NCBI GenBank assembly: GCA_041879415.1
Contig: CP090851.1
Span: forward strand, 682,001-746,000
DNA from: Vibrio chagasii
Lineage (GTDB): Bacteria > Pseudomonadota > Gammaproteobacteria > Enterobacterales > Vibrionaceae
Length of the DNA: 64,000 nucleotides
Reading direction: 5' to 3'
The translations under genes and the position numbers were made by a program. Below are positions 1-8,626 of this stretch, piece by piece (position 1 is the stretch's first letter; each line of letters starts with the position of its first letter). Below the pieces are notes generated by a model that did no database searches, was not told the origin of the DNA, and worked only from the letters and a program-made list of their open reading frames with translations.

Positions 1-2069
1 TGCTTTGGAAGAAAGTAGCACGAGGCCTATCCGCTGGCCGTGTTCAATCAGTGGCTGTAAAGCTTCTTGTTGAGCGTGAGCGCGAGATCAACGCCTTTAT
101 TCCGGAAGAGTTCTGGGATGTGCACGCTGATACCAAAACAGCAGAAAAAACAGATTTTAGACTTCAAGTAGCACAAAAAGACGGTGTTGCGTTTAAACCT
201 GAAAATGAAGCACAAACACAAGCTGCATTGAGTGTTCTTGAGAAAGCTCAATACGAAGTATGTAAGCGTGAAGACCGCCCAACTAAGAGTAAGCCGTCTG
301 CACCGTACATTACTTCAACGCTTCAACAGGCTGCGAGTACTCGTCTTGGTTATGGCGTAAAGAAAACCATGATGTTGGCGCAACGCCTATATGAAGCGGG
401 CTACATTACTTATATGCGTACTGACTCAACCAACTTGAGTTCGGAAGCGGTAGAAGCAGCTCGTGAATACATCGGTTCTGAGTTTGGTTCAGAGTATCTG
501 CCACCTAAAGCGCTAGTATACGGCAGCAAAGAGGGCGCTCAAGAGGCTCACGAAGCGATTCGTCCTTCAAGCGTTGATGTTAAGTCAGAAGACTTAAATG
601 GTGTAGACGCAGACGCACACAAGCTTTACTCGCTAATCTGGAATCAATTCGTAGCGTGTCAAATGACCCCTGCGCAGTACGATTCAACAACAGTAAGCGT
701 GAAAGCGGAAGAGTACACGCTAAAAGCGAAAGGTCGTATCCTTAAATTCGACGGTTGGACTCGTGTCCAACGTCCGATGGGGAAAAACGAAGATACGATC
801 CTGCCTGCAGTACAAATTGGCGATAAGCTGGATCTTATTGCATTGGATCCTAAGCAACACTTTACTAAGCCACCGGCTCGTTTCACTGAAGCGGCGCTTG
901 TTAAAGAGCTTGAGAAACGTGGTATCGGTCGTCCTTCAACCTACGCGTCGATCATCTCTACGATTCAAGATCGTGGTTACGTGAAAGTTGAACAGCGTCG
1001 TTTCTATGCTGAGAAGATGGGTGAGATTGTTACCGACCGTCTAGACGGCAGCTTCAATGACCTAATGAATTACGACTTTACGGCTCGTATGGAGCAGAAG
1101 TTAGACCAAATCGCTGAAGGCGAAGCAAGCTGGAAAGGTGTGCTAGATAATTTCTTCAAAGATTTTACTGGTGATTTGGAAAAAGCGGATCTCGACGAAG
1201 ATGCAGGTGGCATGAAGCCAAACCACATCGTAGAAACTGATATCGAGTGTCCAACTTGTGGCCGTAATATGGGTATTCGTACTGCTTCGACTGGCGTATT
1301 CCTAGGCTGTTCTGGTTATGCACTTCCACCAAAAGAGCGTTGTAAGACAACGATTAACCTTGGTGATGAAGAAGGAATTATCAACGTTCTTGAAGAAGAT
1401 GTTGAAACCGCAGCACTTCGAGCTAAAAAGCGTTGCCCAATTTGTGAAACGGCAATGGACGCTTATCTGATTGATGACAAGCGTAAGATGCATGTATGTG
1501 GTAACAACCCGAACTGTGAAGGTTACGTGGTTGAACACGGCGAATTCAAAGTAAAAGGCTATGATGGCCCGCTTGTTGAGTGTGACAAGTGTGGTTCAGA
1601 TATGGTTCTGAAGAATGGTCGTTTCGGTAAGTACATGGATTGTACGAGTGAAGATTGTAAGAACACTCGTAAGATTTTGAAAAACGGCGAAGTTGCGCCA
1701 CCAAAAGAAGACCCAGTACATTTCCCTGAACTTCCATGTGAAAACTCAGACGCGTACTTTGTACTTCGTGATGGTGCTTCTGGTCTATTCATGGCAGCAA
1801 GTAACTTCCCTAAATCACGTGAAACTCGTGCTCCTTTAGTGGAAGAATTAGTTCGCTTTAAAGACCGTATTTCACCGAAGTTCCAATACCTGACGACAGC
1901 ACCAGTGGCTGATCCTGACGGTAAGCCGACAGTGGTTCGTTTTAGTCGTAAGACAAAAGAGAACTACGTTCGTACAGAAGTGGATGGTAAGCCTTCTGGT
2001 TGGACCGCCTTGTACATTGACGGTAAATGGGAAGTAACGGATAAACGTAAAAAGCCCAAAGAAAAGTAA
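1..2069 (+). CDS. topA: DNA topoisomerase I, 3' part (gene starts before the window)
   Basis: Type IA topoisomerase that relaxes negative supercoils through a transient 5'-phosphotyrosine break. The reading frame is already open at base 3 ([16 protein letters not shown]), so the N-terminal Toprim part lies outside the window. The catalytic tyrosine sits in [12 protein letters not shown] (codon near 411). The family-typical [20 protein letters not shown] stretch follows. The C-terminal third carries several four-cysteine zinc ribbons ([25 protein letters not shown]) as in E. coli TopA, then a basic lysine-rich tail ending KKPKEK. A strong terminator follows at once, so glgC is a separate unit. 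Identity is very secure; only the 5' end is missing. Confidence 0.97.
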   Translation, partial: LWKKVARGLSAGRVQSVAVKLLVEREREINAFIPEEFWDVHADTKTAEKTDFRLQVAQKDGVAFKPENEAQTQAALSVLEKAQYEVCKREDRPTKSKPSAPYITSTLQQAASTRLGYGVKKTMMLAQRLYEAGYITYMRTDSTNLSSEAVEAAREYIGSEFGSEYLPPKALVYGSKEGAQEAHEAIRPSSVDVKSEDLNGVDADAHKLYSLIWNQFVACQMTPAQYDSTTVSVKAEEYTLKAKGRILKFDGWTRVQRPMGKNEDTILPAVQIGDKLDLIALDPKQHFTKPPARFTEAALVKELEKRGIGRPSTYASIISTIQDRGYVKVEQRRFYAEKMGEIVTDRLDGSFNDLMNYDFTARMEQKLDQIAEGEASWKGVLDNFFKDFTGDLEKADLDEDAGGMKPNHIVETDIECPTCGRNMGIRTASTGVFLGCSGYALPPKERCKTTINLGDEEGIINVLEEDVETAALRAKKRCPICETAMDAYLIDDKRKMHVCGNNPNCEGYVVEHGEFKVKGYDGPLVECDKCGSDMVLKNGRFGKYMDCTSEDCKNTRKILKNGEVAPPKEDPVHFPELPCENSDAYFVLRDGASGLFMAASNFPKSRETRAPLVEELVRFKDRISPKFQYLTTAPVADPDGKPTVVRFSRKTKENYVRTEVDGKPSGWTALYIDGKWEVTDKRKKPKEK

Positions 2070-2087
2070 CTGAACGTTATTGATATA

Positions 2088-2116
2088 AAAAGCAGCCAAT
2101 AGGCTGCTTTTTTTCG
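2088..2116 (+). terminator. Intrinsic terminator of topA
   Basis: The inverted repeat AAAGCAGCC / GGCTGCTTT with a four-base loop is followed by a T run, 20 bases after the topA stop. It is a textbook rho-independent terminator. Confidence 0.9.
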
Positions 2117-2479
2117 ACTCATATATGACTAATTATGCAACTGGTTGAAATTAAGTCTTAGTTGTAATCTTTTATTAAATTTATAGCGTAAAATAAATTA
2201 AGAGATTAATCACACTATCTTATGCAACTGTAACGAATGTGTAACTTAATTAGAATATTGTAACTCACAGATCAGTGTTTAGTTGTATACCTGATGTGTG
2301 TTGGGTGTTAATGTAATGTTTCGCTCAAACGGTGTAATGTGAGCTGCTTTAAGTCTTAGGAAAGCAATCAGCTTACGTAGCACAGAATGGCGTATTAAAA
2401 ATTGAAATCGGCTGGAAAGTCGATAACGTATATAAAACCAAGTGCAAACAATAGTGCACGAAAAACAACGTTTGGCTTA
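2117..2479 (+). promoter_or_regulatory. Non-coding region upstream of glgC, promoter presumably here
   Basis: About 360 AT-rich bases hold no gene that I can support. The hexamer TGTAAC occurs three times (near 2229, 2240 and 2259). The glgCA promoter should lie in this stretch or just downstream, but I could not settle on one -35/-10 pair. Confidence 0.4.
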
Positions 2480-2605
2480 GGATACTGTCACTGTATGTGA
2501 ATGGATATTCGCTAAGTACCGAAATCATTGTCAGTGCTCATCCCCCAGAGGAAGATACCTCTACGAGTGCTGACATCGACAAGCTATAAATATATGGAGA
2601 ATAAA
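2480..2605 (+). promoter_or_regulatory. Structured glgC mRNA leader with four GGA motifs
   Basis: GGA triplets occur at 2480, 2503, 2550 and 2597. The second is the loop of a small perfect hairpin (GAAT-GGAT-ATTC, 2499-2510). The third lies in a larger hairpin: outer stem 2530-2539/2565-2574 (two G-U pairs) and inner stem AGAGG/CCTCT (2547-2551/2558-2562). The fourth is the glgC Shine-Dalgarno itself (GGAG, 2596-2599). In E. coli the CsrA protein represses glgCAP by binding several GGA sites including the Shine-Dalgarno. That the same happens here is inference. Confidence 0.5.
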
Positions 2606-3823
2606 ATGGCTAGTGTATTGGGAATGATTCTTGCTGGTGGTGAAGGCTCTCGCTTAAGACCTTTAACTGAATCGCGCAGCAAACCCTCGGTTCCTTTCGG
2701 TGGTAGTTACCGCTTAATTGATTTCGCTTTAAATAACTTCGTTAACGCGGATCTAATGAAGATCTATGTATTAACGCAGTTCAAGTCACAGTCACTGTTC
2801 CACCATATGAAAAAAGGTTGGAATATCAGTGGTATAACAGATCGTTTTATCGATCCAATCCCTGCTCAAATGCGTACGGGTAAGCGTTGGTATGAAGGCA
2901 CGGCAGATGCTATCTACCAAAACCTTCGCTTCATGCAGCTAGAAGAACCGGATCAAGTTTGTATCTTTGGTTCTGACCATATTTACAAGATGGACATTAA
3001 GCAGATGCTTGATTTCCACAAAGAGAAGAAAGCAGCACTAACGGTTTCTGCTCTACGTATGCCTTTGGCTGAAGCATCAGAGTTCGGTGTTATCGAAGTT
3101 GATGCGGAAGGGCGTATGATTGGCTTTGAAGAAAAGCCTGCAAACCCTAAGTCAATCCCTGGCGATCCTGATTCGGCATTGGTTTCTATGGGTAACTACG
3201 TATTTGAAGCAAATGAGCTTTTTGCGGAGCTTGTTGAAGACGCAGATCGTGAAGGTTCTTCACATGACTTTGGTAAAGACATTATTCCTAACATGTTCCC
3301 ACGTGGTGATGTGTTTGTGTATGACTTCAGCACCAACCGCATTACTGGTGAGAAAGAAGAAGTTTACTGGCGTGATGTAGGTACGATTGACGCGTACTGG
3401 CAAGCGCACATGGATCTTCTTGAAAAAGATGCACCATTCTCACTATACAACCGCAAATGGCCACTGCACACTTACTACCCACCATTACCACCTGCGACGT
3501 TTACAGACTCGGCTAATGGCCGTGTTCAAATCATCGATAGTTTAGTGTGTAATGGTAGTTATGTTCGTGGCTCTCGTATCGAGAAGTGTGTACTTGGTTT
3601 CCGTAGCAACATCGCATCAGCGTGTGATATCAGCGAGAGTATCTTATTGGGCGATGTAAAAGTGGGCGAGGGCTGTGTACTTCGTCGTGTTATCGTCGAT
3701 AAAGATGCAGACATCGCACCGGGTACACAGATTGGTGTAAACCTGAAAGAAGACAAAAAGCATTACCACGTCTCTGACGATGGTGTAGTAGTAATCCCTA
3801 AAGGAGCTCGAGTTGGTTACTAA
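2606..3823 (+). CDS. glgC: Glucose-1-phosphate adenylyltransferase (ADP-glucose pyrophosphorylase)
   Basis: Makes ADP-glucose from ATP and glucose 1-phosphate, the committed and allosterically controlled step of bacterial glycogen synthesis in the cytosol. The nucleotide-binding signature GGEGSRLRPLT is at residues 11-21, followed by KPSVPFGGSYRLIDFALNN. The middle carries YEGTADAIYQN and SDHIYKMD, and the C-terminal quarter is the left-handed beta-helix region. The product is 405 residues, in the normal range. I chose ATG 2606 because GGAG sits six bases upstream and the protein then begins directly with the conserved MASVLGMILAGG. The frame stays open upstream to a TTG at 2528, but that part is not family-like and overlaps the leader hairpin. 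It forms an operon with glgA, whose start overlaps its end. Confidence 0.96.
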   Translation: MASVLGMILAGGEGSRLRPLTESRSKPSVPFGGSYRLIDFALNNFVNADLMKIYVLTQFKSQSLFHHMKKGWNISGITDRFIDPIPAQMRTGKRWYEGTADAIYQNLRFMQLEEPDQVCIFGSDHIYKMDIKQMLDFHKEKKAALTVSALRMPLAEASEFGVIEVDAEGRMIGFEEKPANPKSIPGDPDSALVSMGNYVFEANELFAELVEDADREGSSHDFGKDIIPNMFPRGDVFVYDFSTNRITGEKEEVYWRDVGTIDAYWQAHMDLLEKDAPFSLYNRKWPLHTYYPPLPPATFTDSANGRVQIIDSLVCNGSYVRGSRIEKCVLGFRSNIASACDISESILLGDVKVGEGCVLRRVIVDKDADIAPGTQIGVNLKEDKKHYHVSDDGVVVIPKGARVGY

Positions 3824-5267
3824 GACTCTCTCGGTACTTTTTGTAGCGTCTGAAGTTGAAGGCTTAATTAAAAGCGGTGGCTTGGCTGATGTAGCCAAGG
3901 CACTGCCTAAAGCGTTACAAACACTCGAACAGGACGTTCGAGTGACCATCCCCGCTTACCGCAATATCCCAAATATTGATTCTGCAGAAGTTGTTCTATC
4001 GACAGAGCTCGATCATTGGCCGCATACGGCTTATCAAGTTAAGAAGTTAAGTGTTGAAGGCGTACAAGTGTTTGGTATTGAATGTGCTAAATACTTCGAC
4101 CGTCCAGAAATGTACGCTGAAAATAATCAGGCTTATGCTGATAATGGCGAGCGCTTTTCGTTCTTCAGTGCAGCATGTTTGGATATGCTTCCTAAGCTTG
4201 GTTTCCAACCAGATATTATTCACGCGAACGATTGGCATACTGGCTTTGTTCCTTTCTTGCTTAAATCTCGTTACCAACAGCATGACTTCTTTGAGAACAC
4301 GCGCAGTGTCATTTCAATCCACAATGCGGTGTTCAAAGGCGTATTCTCATACGACGAGCTGCAATGTCTTCCTGAAATGCACAGTCGTAATGTTCCGGAT
4401 GCTGCGGTCAGTGATACGCACGTGACTATGCTTAAAGCTGGTGTGCTATGCGCAGATAAAGTGAACGCAGTAAGCCCAACGTACGCAGAAGAGCTAAAAA
4501 CAGAGCTTGGTAGCCATGGCATGGCAGCTGAGTTTCAACGCAGAGCTTCAGACTTAGTCGGAATCCTAAATGGTTGTGACTACGGTGCTTGGAATCCAGA
4601 AACGGATGCATTTCTTCCTCGTAAATACAAAGCGACCAAACACAGCATGGCACGTGGAAAGTCAGCGTGTAAGCAGAAACTACAGCAAGACGTTGGCTTG
4701 CCGGTTATTGATTGTGCCGTGTATGGGATGGTTTGTCGTCTAACGAACCAGAAAGGTGTTCACTACTTGCTGCCTATTATAGAGCAGTTCTTGAAGAACG
4801 ATCTTCAGATTGTGATTGTAGGTACGGGTGACCCTGTTTTAGCGAGCCAGCTTAAAGAGCTATCAGCGCTGCATTCAGAAAAATTCTCTTTTGTAGAGGC
4901 ATACAACAATGAGTTAGCGCATCTAGTTGAAGCGGGTTCTGACTTTTTCTTGATGCCTTCTGAGTTTGAACCTTGTGGTTTAAACCAGATCTACAGTATG
5001 GCTTATGGCACCTTACCTATCGTTCGCTCTGTCGGTGGTCTAAAAGACAGTGTTAATGATTATGATGAGGATCCAGAGGTTGCGACCGGCTTTGCTTTTG
5101 AGGAGCCGACTCCGCAGGCTTTGTTGGCTGTTCTACATCGTTCGTTGTTGCTCTACGCACAAAACCCATCTGAAATTAAGCGTGTTCAGCTTTATGCAAT
5201 GCAGAAAGATTTTAGTTGGGAAGATGCTGCAAAAGAGTATTTAGCAATGTACCACTCTGCTATGTAG
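3813..5267 (+). CDS. glgA: Glycogen synthase (ADP-glucose-specific starch synthase type)
   Basis: A GT5-family glucosyltransferase that adds glucose from ADP-glucose to the non-reducing ends of alpha-1,4-glucan. The ADP-glucose-binding motif KSGGLADV is at residues 20-27. IHANDWHTG, NAVSPTYAEEL and the C-terminal EPCGLNQIYSMAYGTLPIV (E-x7-E region) are all present in 484 residues, a normal length. The start is a TTG at 3813, six bases after AAGGAG (3801-3806), and overlaps the last codons of glgC by 11 bases, which suggests translational coupling. No branching enzyme, phosphorylase or debranching gene lies nearby, unlike the enterobacterial glg operon. Confidence 0.95.
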   Translation: MVTKTLSVLFVASEVEGLIKSGGLADVAKALPKALQTLEQDVRVTIPAYRNIPNIDSAEVVLSTELDHWPHTAYQVKKLSVEGVQVFGIECAKYFDRPEMYAENNQAYADNGERFSFFSAACLDMLPKLGFQPDIIHANDWHTGFVPFLLKSRYQQHDFFENTRSVISIHNAVFKGVFSYDELQCLPEMHSRNVPDAAVSDTHVTMLKAGVLCADKVNAVSPTYAEELKTELGSHGMAAEFQRRASDLVGILNGCDYGAWNPETDAFLPRKYKATKHSMARGKSACKQKLQQDVGLPVIDCAVYGMVCRLTNQKGVHYLLPIIEQFLKNDLQIVIVGTGDPVLASQLKELSALHSEKFSFVEAYNNELAHLVEAGSDFFLMPSEFEPCGLNQIYSMAYGTLPIVRSVGGLKDSVNDYDEDPEVATGFAFEEPTPQALLAVLHRSLLLYAQNPSEIKRVQLYAMQKDFSWEDAAKEYLAMYHSAM

Positions 5268-5319
5268 TAGCAGTTTAATCAGATACCCAAATAAGCAAAG
5301 TAGATAAAATGAAATCACA

Positions 5320-5354
5320 CAAGGCGCTCTGAGAATAGGGCGCCTTTTGTTTTC
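5320..5354 (+). terminator. Intrinsic terminator of glgCA
   Basis: The stem AAGGCGC / GCGCCTT is followed by TTGTTTT, about 50 bases after the glgA stop. The remaining 195 bases to the next gene show nothing else convincing. Confidence 0.8.
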
Positions 5355-5549
5355 TGGTCCGAGCACATCGAGTATATTAAGACAAAGCTTGCAAACTCAT
5401 TGTAGTTCGGTAGAAAAGGTAGTTAAGGTATTCACGAGGTTAATGATAGGTTTGACACTATTATCACCTAATCTTCTCAATTGCGTGATATCCTTAGTCA
5501 TCGCCTTGTGATGAGGCATAGCTCCATATTAATAATTAAAGCGATAGGT

Positions 5550-6347
5550 ATGTCTGAGAGTTTATTATTTCATAAAACATTTACTCACCCTACGAGCGAT
5601 GAGTGGGTGGTATTTGTGCATGGCGCTGGAGGTAGCTCCTCAATCTGGTTCAAGCAGATCAAGGCGTATAAACAACATTTCAATTTGCTGCTCATTGATT
5701 TGAGAGGGCACGGTAAATCAGACAATATCCTTAAAGATCTGATGTCGAATCGTTACACATTTAAAGCGGTTACTCTCGATATCCTTAAAGTGCTCGATCA
5801 TCTAAAAATTCGTTCGGCGCATTTCGTTGGTATGTCATTAGGGACTATCATCGTCCGCAATATTGCAGAGCTAGCGGCAGGGCGTGTTCGTTCCATGGTA
5901 TTGGGCGGTGCAGTGACTAAACTCAATACTCGCTCTCAGGTATTAGTTAAACTCGGAAACCTAAGCAAACACATCATTCCTTACATGTGGCTTTATAGTC
6001 TTTTTGCTTACATCGTAATGCCACAAAAAAGTCAAAAAGAGTCTCGTCACCTATTTATCCGTGAAGCCAAAAAACTGTGTCAAAAAGAGTTTAAGCGTTG
6101 GTTTATATTGACGGCTGATGTGAACCCTCTAATGAAGTACTTCAAAGACCGCGAATTGCCAATTCCAACCCTCTACTTGATGGGAGAGCGTGATTACATG
6201 TTCATCAAGCCCGTTAAAGAGATGGTTGAGGCGCATGAGTCGAGTGAACTGGTCGAAATTGCAAACTGTGGTCATGTTTGCAATGTTGAAAATCCAGAAG
6301 AGTTTAATCAGCACTCTATCGAGTTTATCCAAAAGCAAATTCAATGA
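5550..6347 (+). CDS. Alpha/beta-fold hydrolase
   Basis: A 265-residue serine hydrolase of the alpha/beta fold. HGAGG at residues 24-28 is the oxyanion-hole motif. GMSLG at 94-98 is the nucleophile elbow with Ser96. The late MGERDY and NCGHV motifs supply the probable acid (Asp) and the catalytic His. There is no signal peptide, so it is cytosolic. The substrate cannot be told from sequence; esterase, lipase-like or C-C hydrolase activity are all possible. ATG 5550 is chosen because homology begins there; the 23 residues available upstream (to 5481) are hydrophobic and unlike the family. It stands alone between terminators. Confidence 0.8.
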   Translation: MSESLLFHKTFTHPTSDEWVVFVHGAGGSSSIWFKQIKAYKQHFNLLLIDLRGHGKSDNILKDLMSNRYTFKAVTLDILKVLDHLKIRSAHFVGMSLGTIIVRNIAELAAGRVRSMVLGGAVTKLNTRSQVLVKLGNLSKHIIPYMWLYSLFAYIVMPQKSQKESRHLFIREAKKLCQKEFKRWFILTADVNPLMKYFKDRELPIPTLYLMGERDYMFIKPVKEMVEAHESSELVEIANCGHVCNVENPEEFNQHSIEFIQKQIQ

Positions 6348-6390
6348 TTTCAAGTCAGTGACCTGAACTAATCATTGAACAGAGTTGACG

Positions 6391-6426
6391 AAAAAAAGGG
6401 AAGCTATTGTTAGCTTCCCTTTTTTG
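6391..6426. terminator. Bidirectional terminator between convergent genes
   Basis: AAAAAAGGGAAGCTA, loop TTGT, then TAGCTTCCCTTTTTT. The perfect stem is flanked by A and T runs on both strands and serves the hydrolase gene on the left and the DUF2007 gene on the right. Confidence 0.9.
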
Positions 6427-6473
6427 TTTAGAGGAGGTATCGGGTGAAACAGCTAGAGCTTCATTAAGTTCAT

Positions 6474-6791
6474 TTATTCAGGAGAGTTTGCTCCGCACTG
6501 CCAACATGAACCAAATTGTGCTTCATTCACTTCATGACACTCACTGCAGCGCCACTCTTCATAGATGATGGAATCTTGTTGCTTTTGATAGTCATTAACG
6601 ATTGTGCGGGCTTTAGTGGCCATTTCTGGCTCATATAACCACACATAAGGGTCAGTTTCTTCTGAGAATGGGATTTCCCCTTTCAAACCAAACAAACCTT
6701 CACCACGGACTTCACACGCAATATTTTCACTTTCTAACAATCCGCAGATGATGTGCGCTTCTGTCGGATTCGATGCACTGAAGATTTTCAT
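6474..6791 (-). CDS. DUF2007-type putative signal-transducing protein with C-terminal zinc ribbon
   Basis: A 105-residue protein. The N-terminal half (KIFSASNPTEAHIICGLLES then GEIPF) matches the small DUF2007 family, whose fold resembles PII-like domains and whose role is unknown. The C-terminal part contains CSECHEVNEAQFGSCWQCG, four cysteines in two C-x2-C pairs forming a probable zinc ribbon. No signal peptide or membrane segment is present. The gene lies 47 bases downstream of the TVP38-type gene on the same strand, so the two are probably cotranscribed. I assign no function beyond the family. Confidence 0.8.
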   Translation of the reverse strand: MKIFSASNPTEAHIICGLLESENIACEVRGEGLFGLKGEIPFSEETDPYVWLYEPEMATKARTIVNDYQKQQDSIIYEEWRCSECHEVNEAQFGSCWQCGANSPE

Positions 6792-6838
6792 TGAAATTGA
6801 ACCTTATTCGGCTATCTGCGTTATTTAGTTATTATAAA

Positions 6839-7519
6839 TTATTCAGCAACAGGCGCTGAACGAAACTTACTCATCAACCATTTCGCAATAATTGGGAATA
6901 CGCCTAGTAATGCAAATGACAATAGTACAGAAGGTGAAACGATACCTGAAAGCGAATCAATTTCTGCGAGTTGAGTACCAGCATTTAAGAATACAGCAGT
7001 ACCTGGCAGCATGCCGATTTGGCTTGTTACGTAGTAGCGAGTCACCGACATCGGCGTCAAGCCCATTAGCAGGTTGATAAGGAAAAACGGAAATACAGGG
7101 ATAAGGCGTAAAGAGAACAAGTAAAATGCACCGTCTTTTTCGACACCTTTATTAATCGTGGTCAGTTTATCGCCAAACTTAGTTTGTATCCAGTCACGCA
7201 GTAAGTAGCGACTACTCAAAAAGGCAAGAGTTGCGCCGATCGCACTGGCGAAAGAAACCAAAAGTAAGCTGTTCCAAAATCCAAATAGAGCAGCACCAAG
7301 TAGTGTCACAACTGCAGCCCCTGGAATAGAGAAGGCGGTGATCAATACATACGCGATGAAGTAAGTCGCAGCAGCCACAATAAAGTTACTTTCTATATAG
7401 TCGTTTAACACGGCTTGTTGTGCTTTGGCATTTTCCAACGTGAGGTATTGACCAAAGTTGATGCCTAATAAAACAATCGTCACGACTAGCACAATACCCA
7501 ATATCATTTTCTTACTCAT
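6839..7519 (-). CDS. TVP38/TMEM64 (VTT/DedA-like) inner-membrane protein
   Basis: A 226-residue integral membrane protein with an N-terminal anchor (residues ~5-25), a VTT core containing FSIPGAAVVTLLGAALFGFW and the family signature FLSSRYLLRDW, then RLIPVFPFFLINLLMGLTPM and GMLPGTAVFLNAG. Relatives scramble or flip lipids, or have been linked to polyprenyl phosphate recycling; the exact role of this branch is not settled. About five membrane segments are visible. It leads a two-gene unit with the downstream DUF2007 gene. Confidence 0.85.
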   Translation of the reverse strand: MSKKMILGIVLVVTIVLLGINFGQYLTLENAKAQQAVLNDYIESNFIVAAATYFIAYVLITAFSIPGAAVVTLLGAALFGFWNSLLLVSFASAIGATLAFLSSRYLLRDWIQTKFGDKLTTINKGVEKDGAFYLFSLRLIPVFPFFLINLLMGLTPMSVTRYYVTSQIGMLPGTAVFLNAGTQLAEIDSLSGIVSPSVLLSFALLGVFPIIAKWLMSKFRSAPVAE

Positions 7520-7597
7520 TGATACTTCCTCAAATTTTCAATGCATACCATTAGTATAGATAGACAGGCAAAGCATAGATTAACTTTCATTAGATAT

Positions 7598-7622
7598 AAA
7601 AAAAGCCGCAGAAATGCGGCTT
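7598..7622 (-). terminator. Intrinsic terminator of tfoY (minus strand)
   Basis: The stem AAGCCGCA / TGCGGCTT has a GAAA loop. Read on the minus strand it is followed by a run of T, 30 bases after the tfoY stop. Confidence 0.88.
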
Positions 7623-7652
7623 AGTTGTATAAAAAAGGGTGTACTGACAATG

Positions 7653-8243
7653 TTAATTGACGCGACTGATAAGCTCTTCGCGACGTTGCTGTGGAATAAC
7701 CGACCAATGCGTGCCATTGATCGCTCCTTCTAATGCCCAAAGCAGTTCAATACTGACAGAGGACGTATGAGATTCCTTGATGGCATTAAATGCGTTTACA
7801 GAGCCAGATTCATATAAACGTTCTACGGAATCAATCCCGGCTTTCTTCAACATGCGCTCAGTCGCGAGTCGAAGGTTAGGGAGGTCTTTGAGTCGAGTAG
7901 GCTTAGCAGCGGACTGTTCAGCTTTCTCTTCTTTTGCAAAACCCAGAGACGTAGTTGCAAGTTGTAAGATTTTCTCTTGGTCTTGCCACAGGCCTTCTGG
8001 TAAAGCGAAGTATTTAGTTACGACAGGGAAACCACGTTTTTTGTAGACGTACGGTTGAAACCCTTGTTGCTCGAACTGTTTTGTTGTGCCTTTGTCTGCT
8101 CGTATGTGCAACTGGTCATTAACAACCAGAGCAAACATAGTGTCATCAGCAAAAAGACCGAATCCACCAAACATTGAGCGTGATTTTATTTTTCCTAGGG
8201 GCTCAAATAACTTCATTGAGTCCTTTAGTATCGGTTTATCCAT
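7653..8243 (-). CDS. tfoY: TfoX/Sxy-family regulator, TfoY type
   Basis: A 196-residue cytosolic protein with the TfoX N domain ([20 protein letters not shown]...LHIRAD) and the TfoX C domain ([20 protein letters not shown]...[14 protein letters not shown]). In Vibrio two paralogues exist: TfoX (chitin-induced competence and type VI secretion) and TfoY (type VI secretion and motility). I call this TfoY because a Vc2-type c-di-GMP riboswitch lies in its leader and it sits beside purR, as in V. cholerae. Start is ATG 8243, eight bases after a GAGA Shine-Dalgarno. It is a single-gene unit with its own terminator. Family assignment is firm; the Y rather than X label rests on context. Confidence 0.88.
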   Translation of the reverse strand: MDKPILKDSMKLFEPLGKIKSRSMFGGFGLFADDTMFALVVNDQLHIRADKGTTKQFEQQGFQPYVYKKRGFPVVTKYFALPEGLWQDQEKILQLATTSLGFAKEEKAEQSAAKPTRLKDLPNLRLATERMLKKAGIDSVERLYESGSVNAFNAIKESHTSSVSIELLWALEGAINGTHWSVIPQQRREELISRVN

Positions 8244-8251
8244 GTTATTTA

Positions 8252-8295
8252 TCTCGGTGTATTTGAACTACGCCACCAAATAAGCAGGTCCGAGA
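8252..8295 (-). promoter_or_regulatory. Possible Shine-Dalgarno-sequestering helix of tfoY
   Basis: On the minus strand TCTCGG (8290-8295) can pair with CCGAGA (8252-8257). The latter contains the only plausible tfoY Shine-Dalgarno, GAGA, eight bases before the ATG. This could be the expression platform of the riboswitch upstream. It is inferred from base pairing only. Confidence 0.4.
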
Positions 8296-8368
8296 GATTA
8301 GCAAAATGTTGCAATTACATTGTCAATAAGCCGTAAATTACTAAATTATTAGTAGTTACTGCATTTTG

Positions 8369-8459
8369 CCATCGGTAACCCCGCTACCATACCAACGAGT
8401 GGTTTAGGCCGGAAGCTTTGCGTCTCACCTTTTCAAGTGATTTGCCCTGTGCGTGACTG
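8369..8459 (-). promoter_or_regulatory. Cyclic di-GMP-I (GEMM-I) riboswitch in the tfoY leader
   Basis: The minus strand contains the conserved aptamer in order: CACGCACAGGGCAAA, a hairpin capped by a GAAA-type loop (the tetraloop partner), GACGCAAAG, CCGGCCTAAACCA (the receptor side), and a second hairpin ending GTAGCGGGGTTACCGATGG. This agrees almost base for base with the Vc2 aptamer as I remember it. It lies about 125 bases upstream of the tfoY ATG. Vc2-class switches change expression with c-di-GMP level; the sign of the response cannot be read from sequence alone. Confidence 0.96.
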
Positions 8460-8573
8460 ATTGAATAGAATAAAGTTTTTGTTGAATGAGGCTCACACTT
8501 GATATTTCAAAGTGTGACATTGCTTCAATTAATGATCTTTATTATATGAAACTAGGTTTATTTTGTCTGCTGA

Positions 8574-8602
8574 TAAAAAAAGCGCACCCAAAGGTGCGCT
8601 TG
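8574..8602 (-). terminator. Intrinsic terminator of purR (minus strand)
   Basis: The stem AAGCGCACC / GGTGCGCTT with loop CAAA is followed by a T run on the minus strand, 25 bases after the purR stop. It separates purR from the tfoY promoter and riboswitch, which must lie between here and 8459. Confidence 0.9.
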
Positions 8603-8626
8603 ATGAAAATAAACTCAATTTATCAG

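Noticed and set aside
2528..2605. In-frame N-terminal extension of GlgC from a TTG
   Set aside because: The extra 26 residues are not family-like, overlap the leader hairpin, and a good Shine-Dalgarno precedes ATG 2606.
5481..5549. N-terminal extension of the alpha/beta hydrolase
   Set aside because: Homology begins at MSESLLF; the upstream residues have no family resemblance and no clear ribosome binding site.
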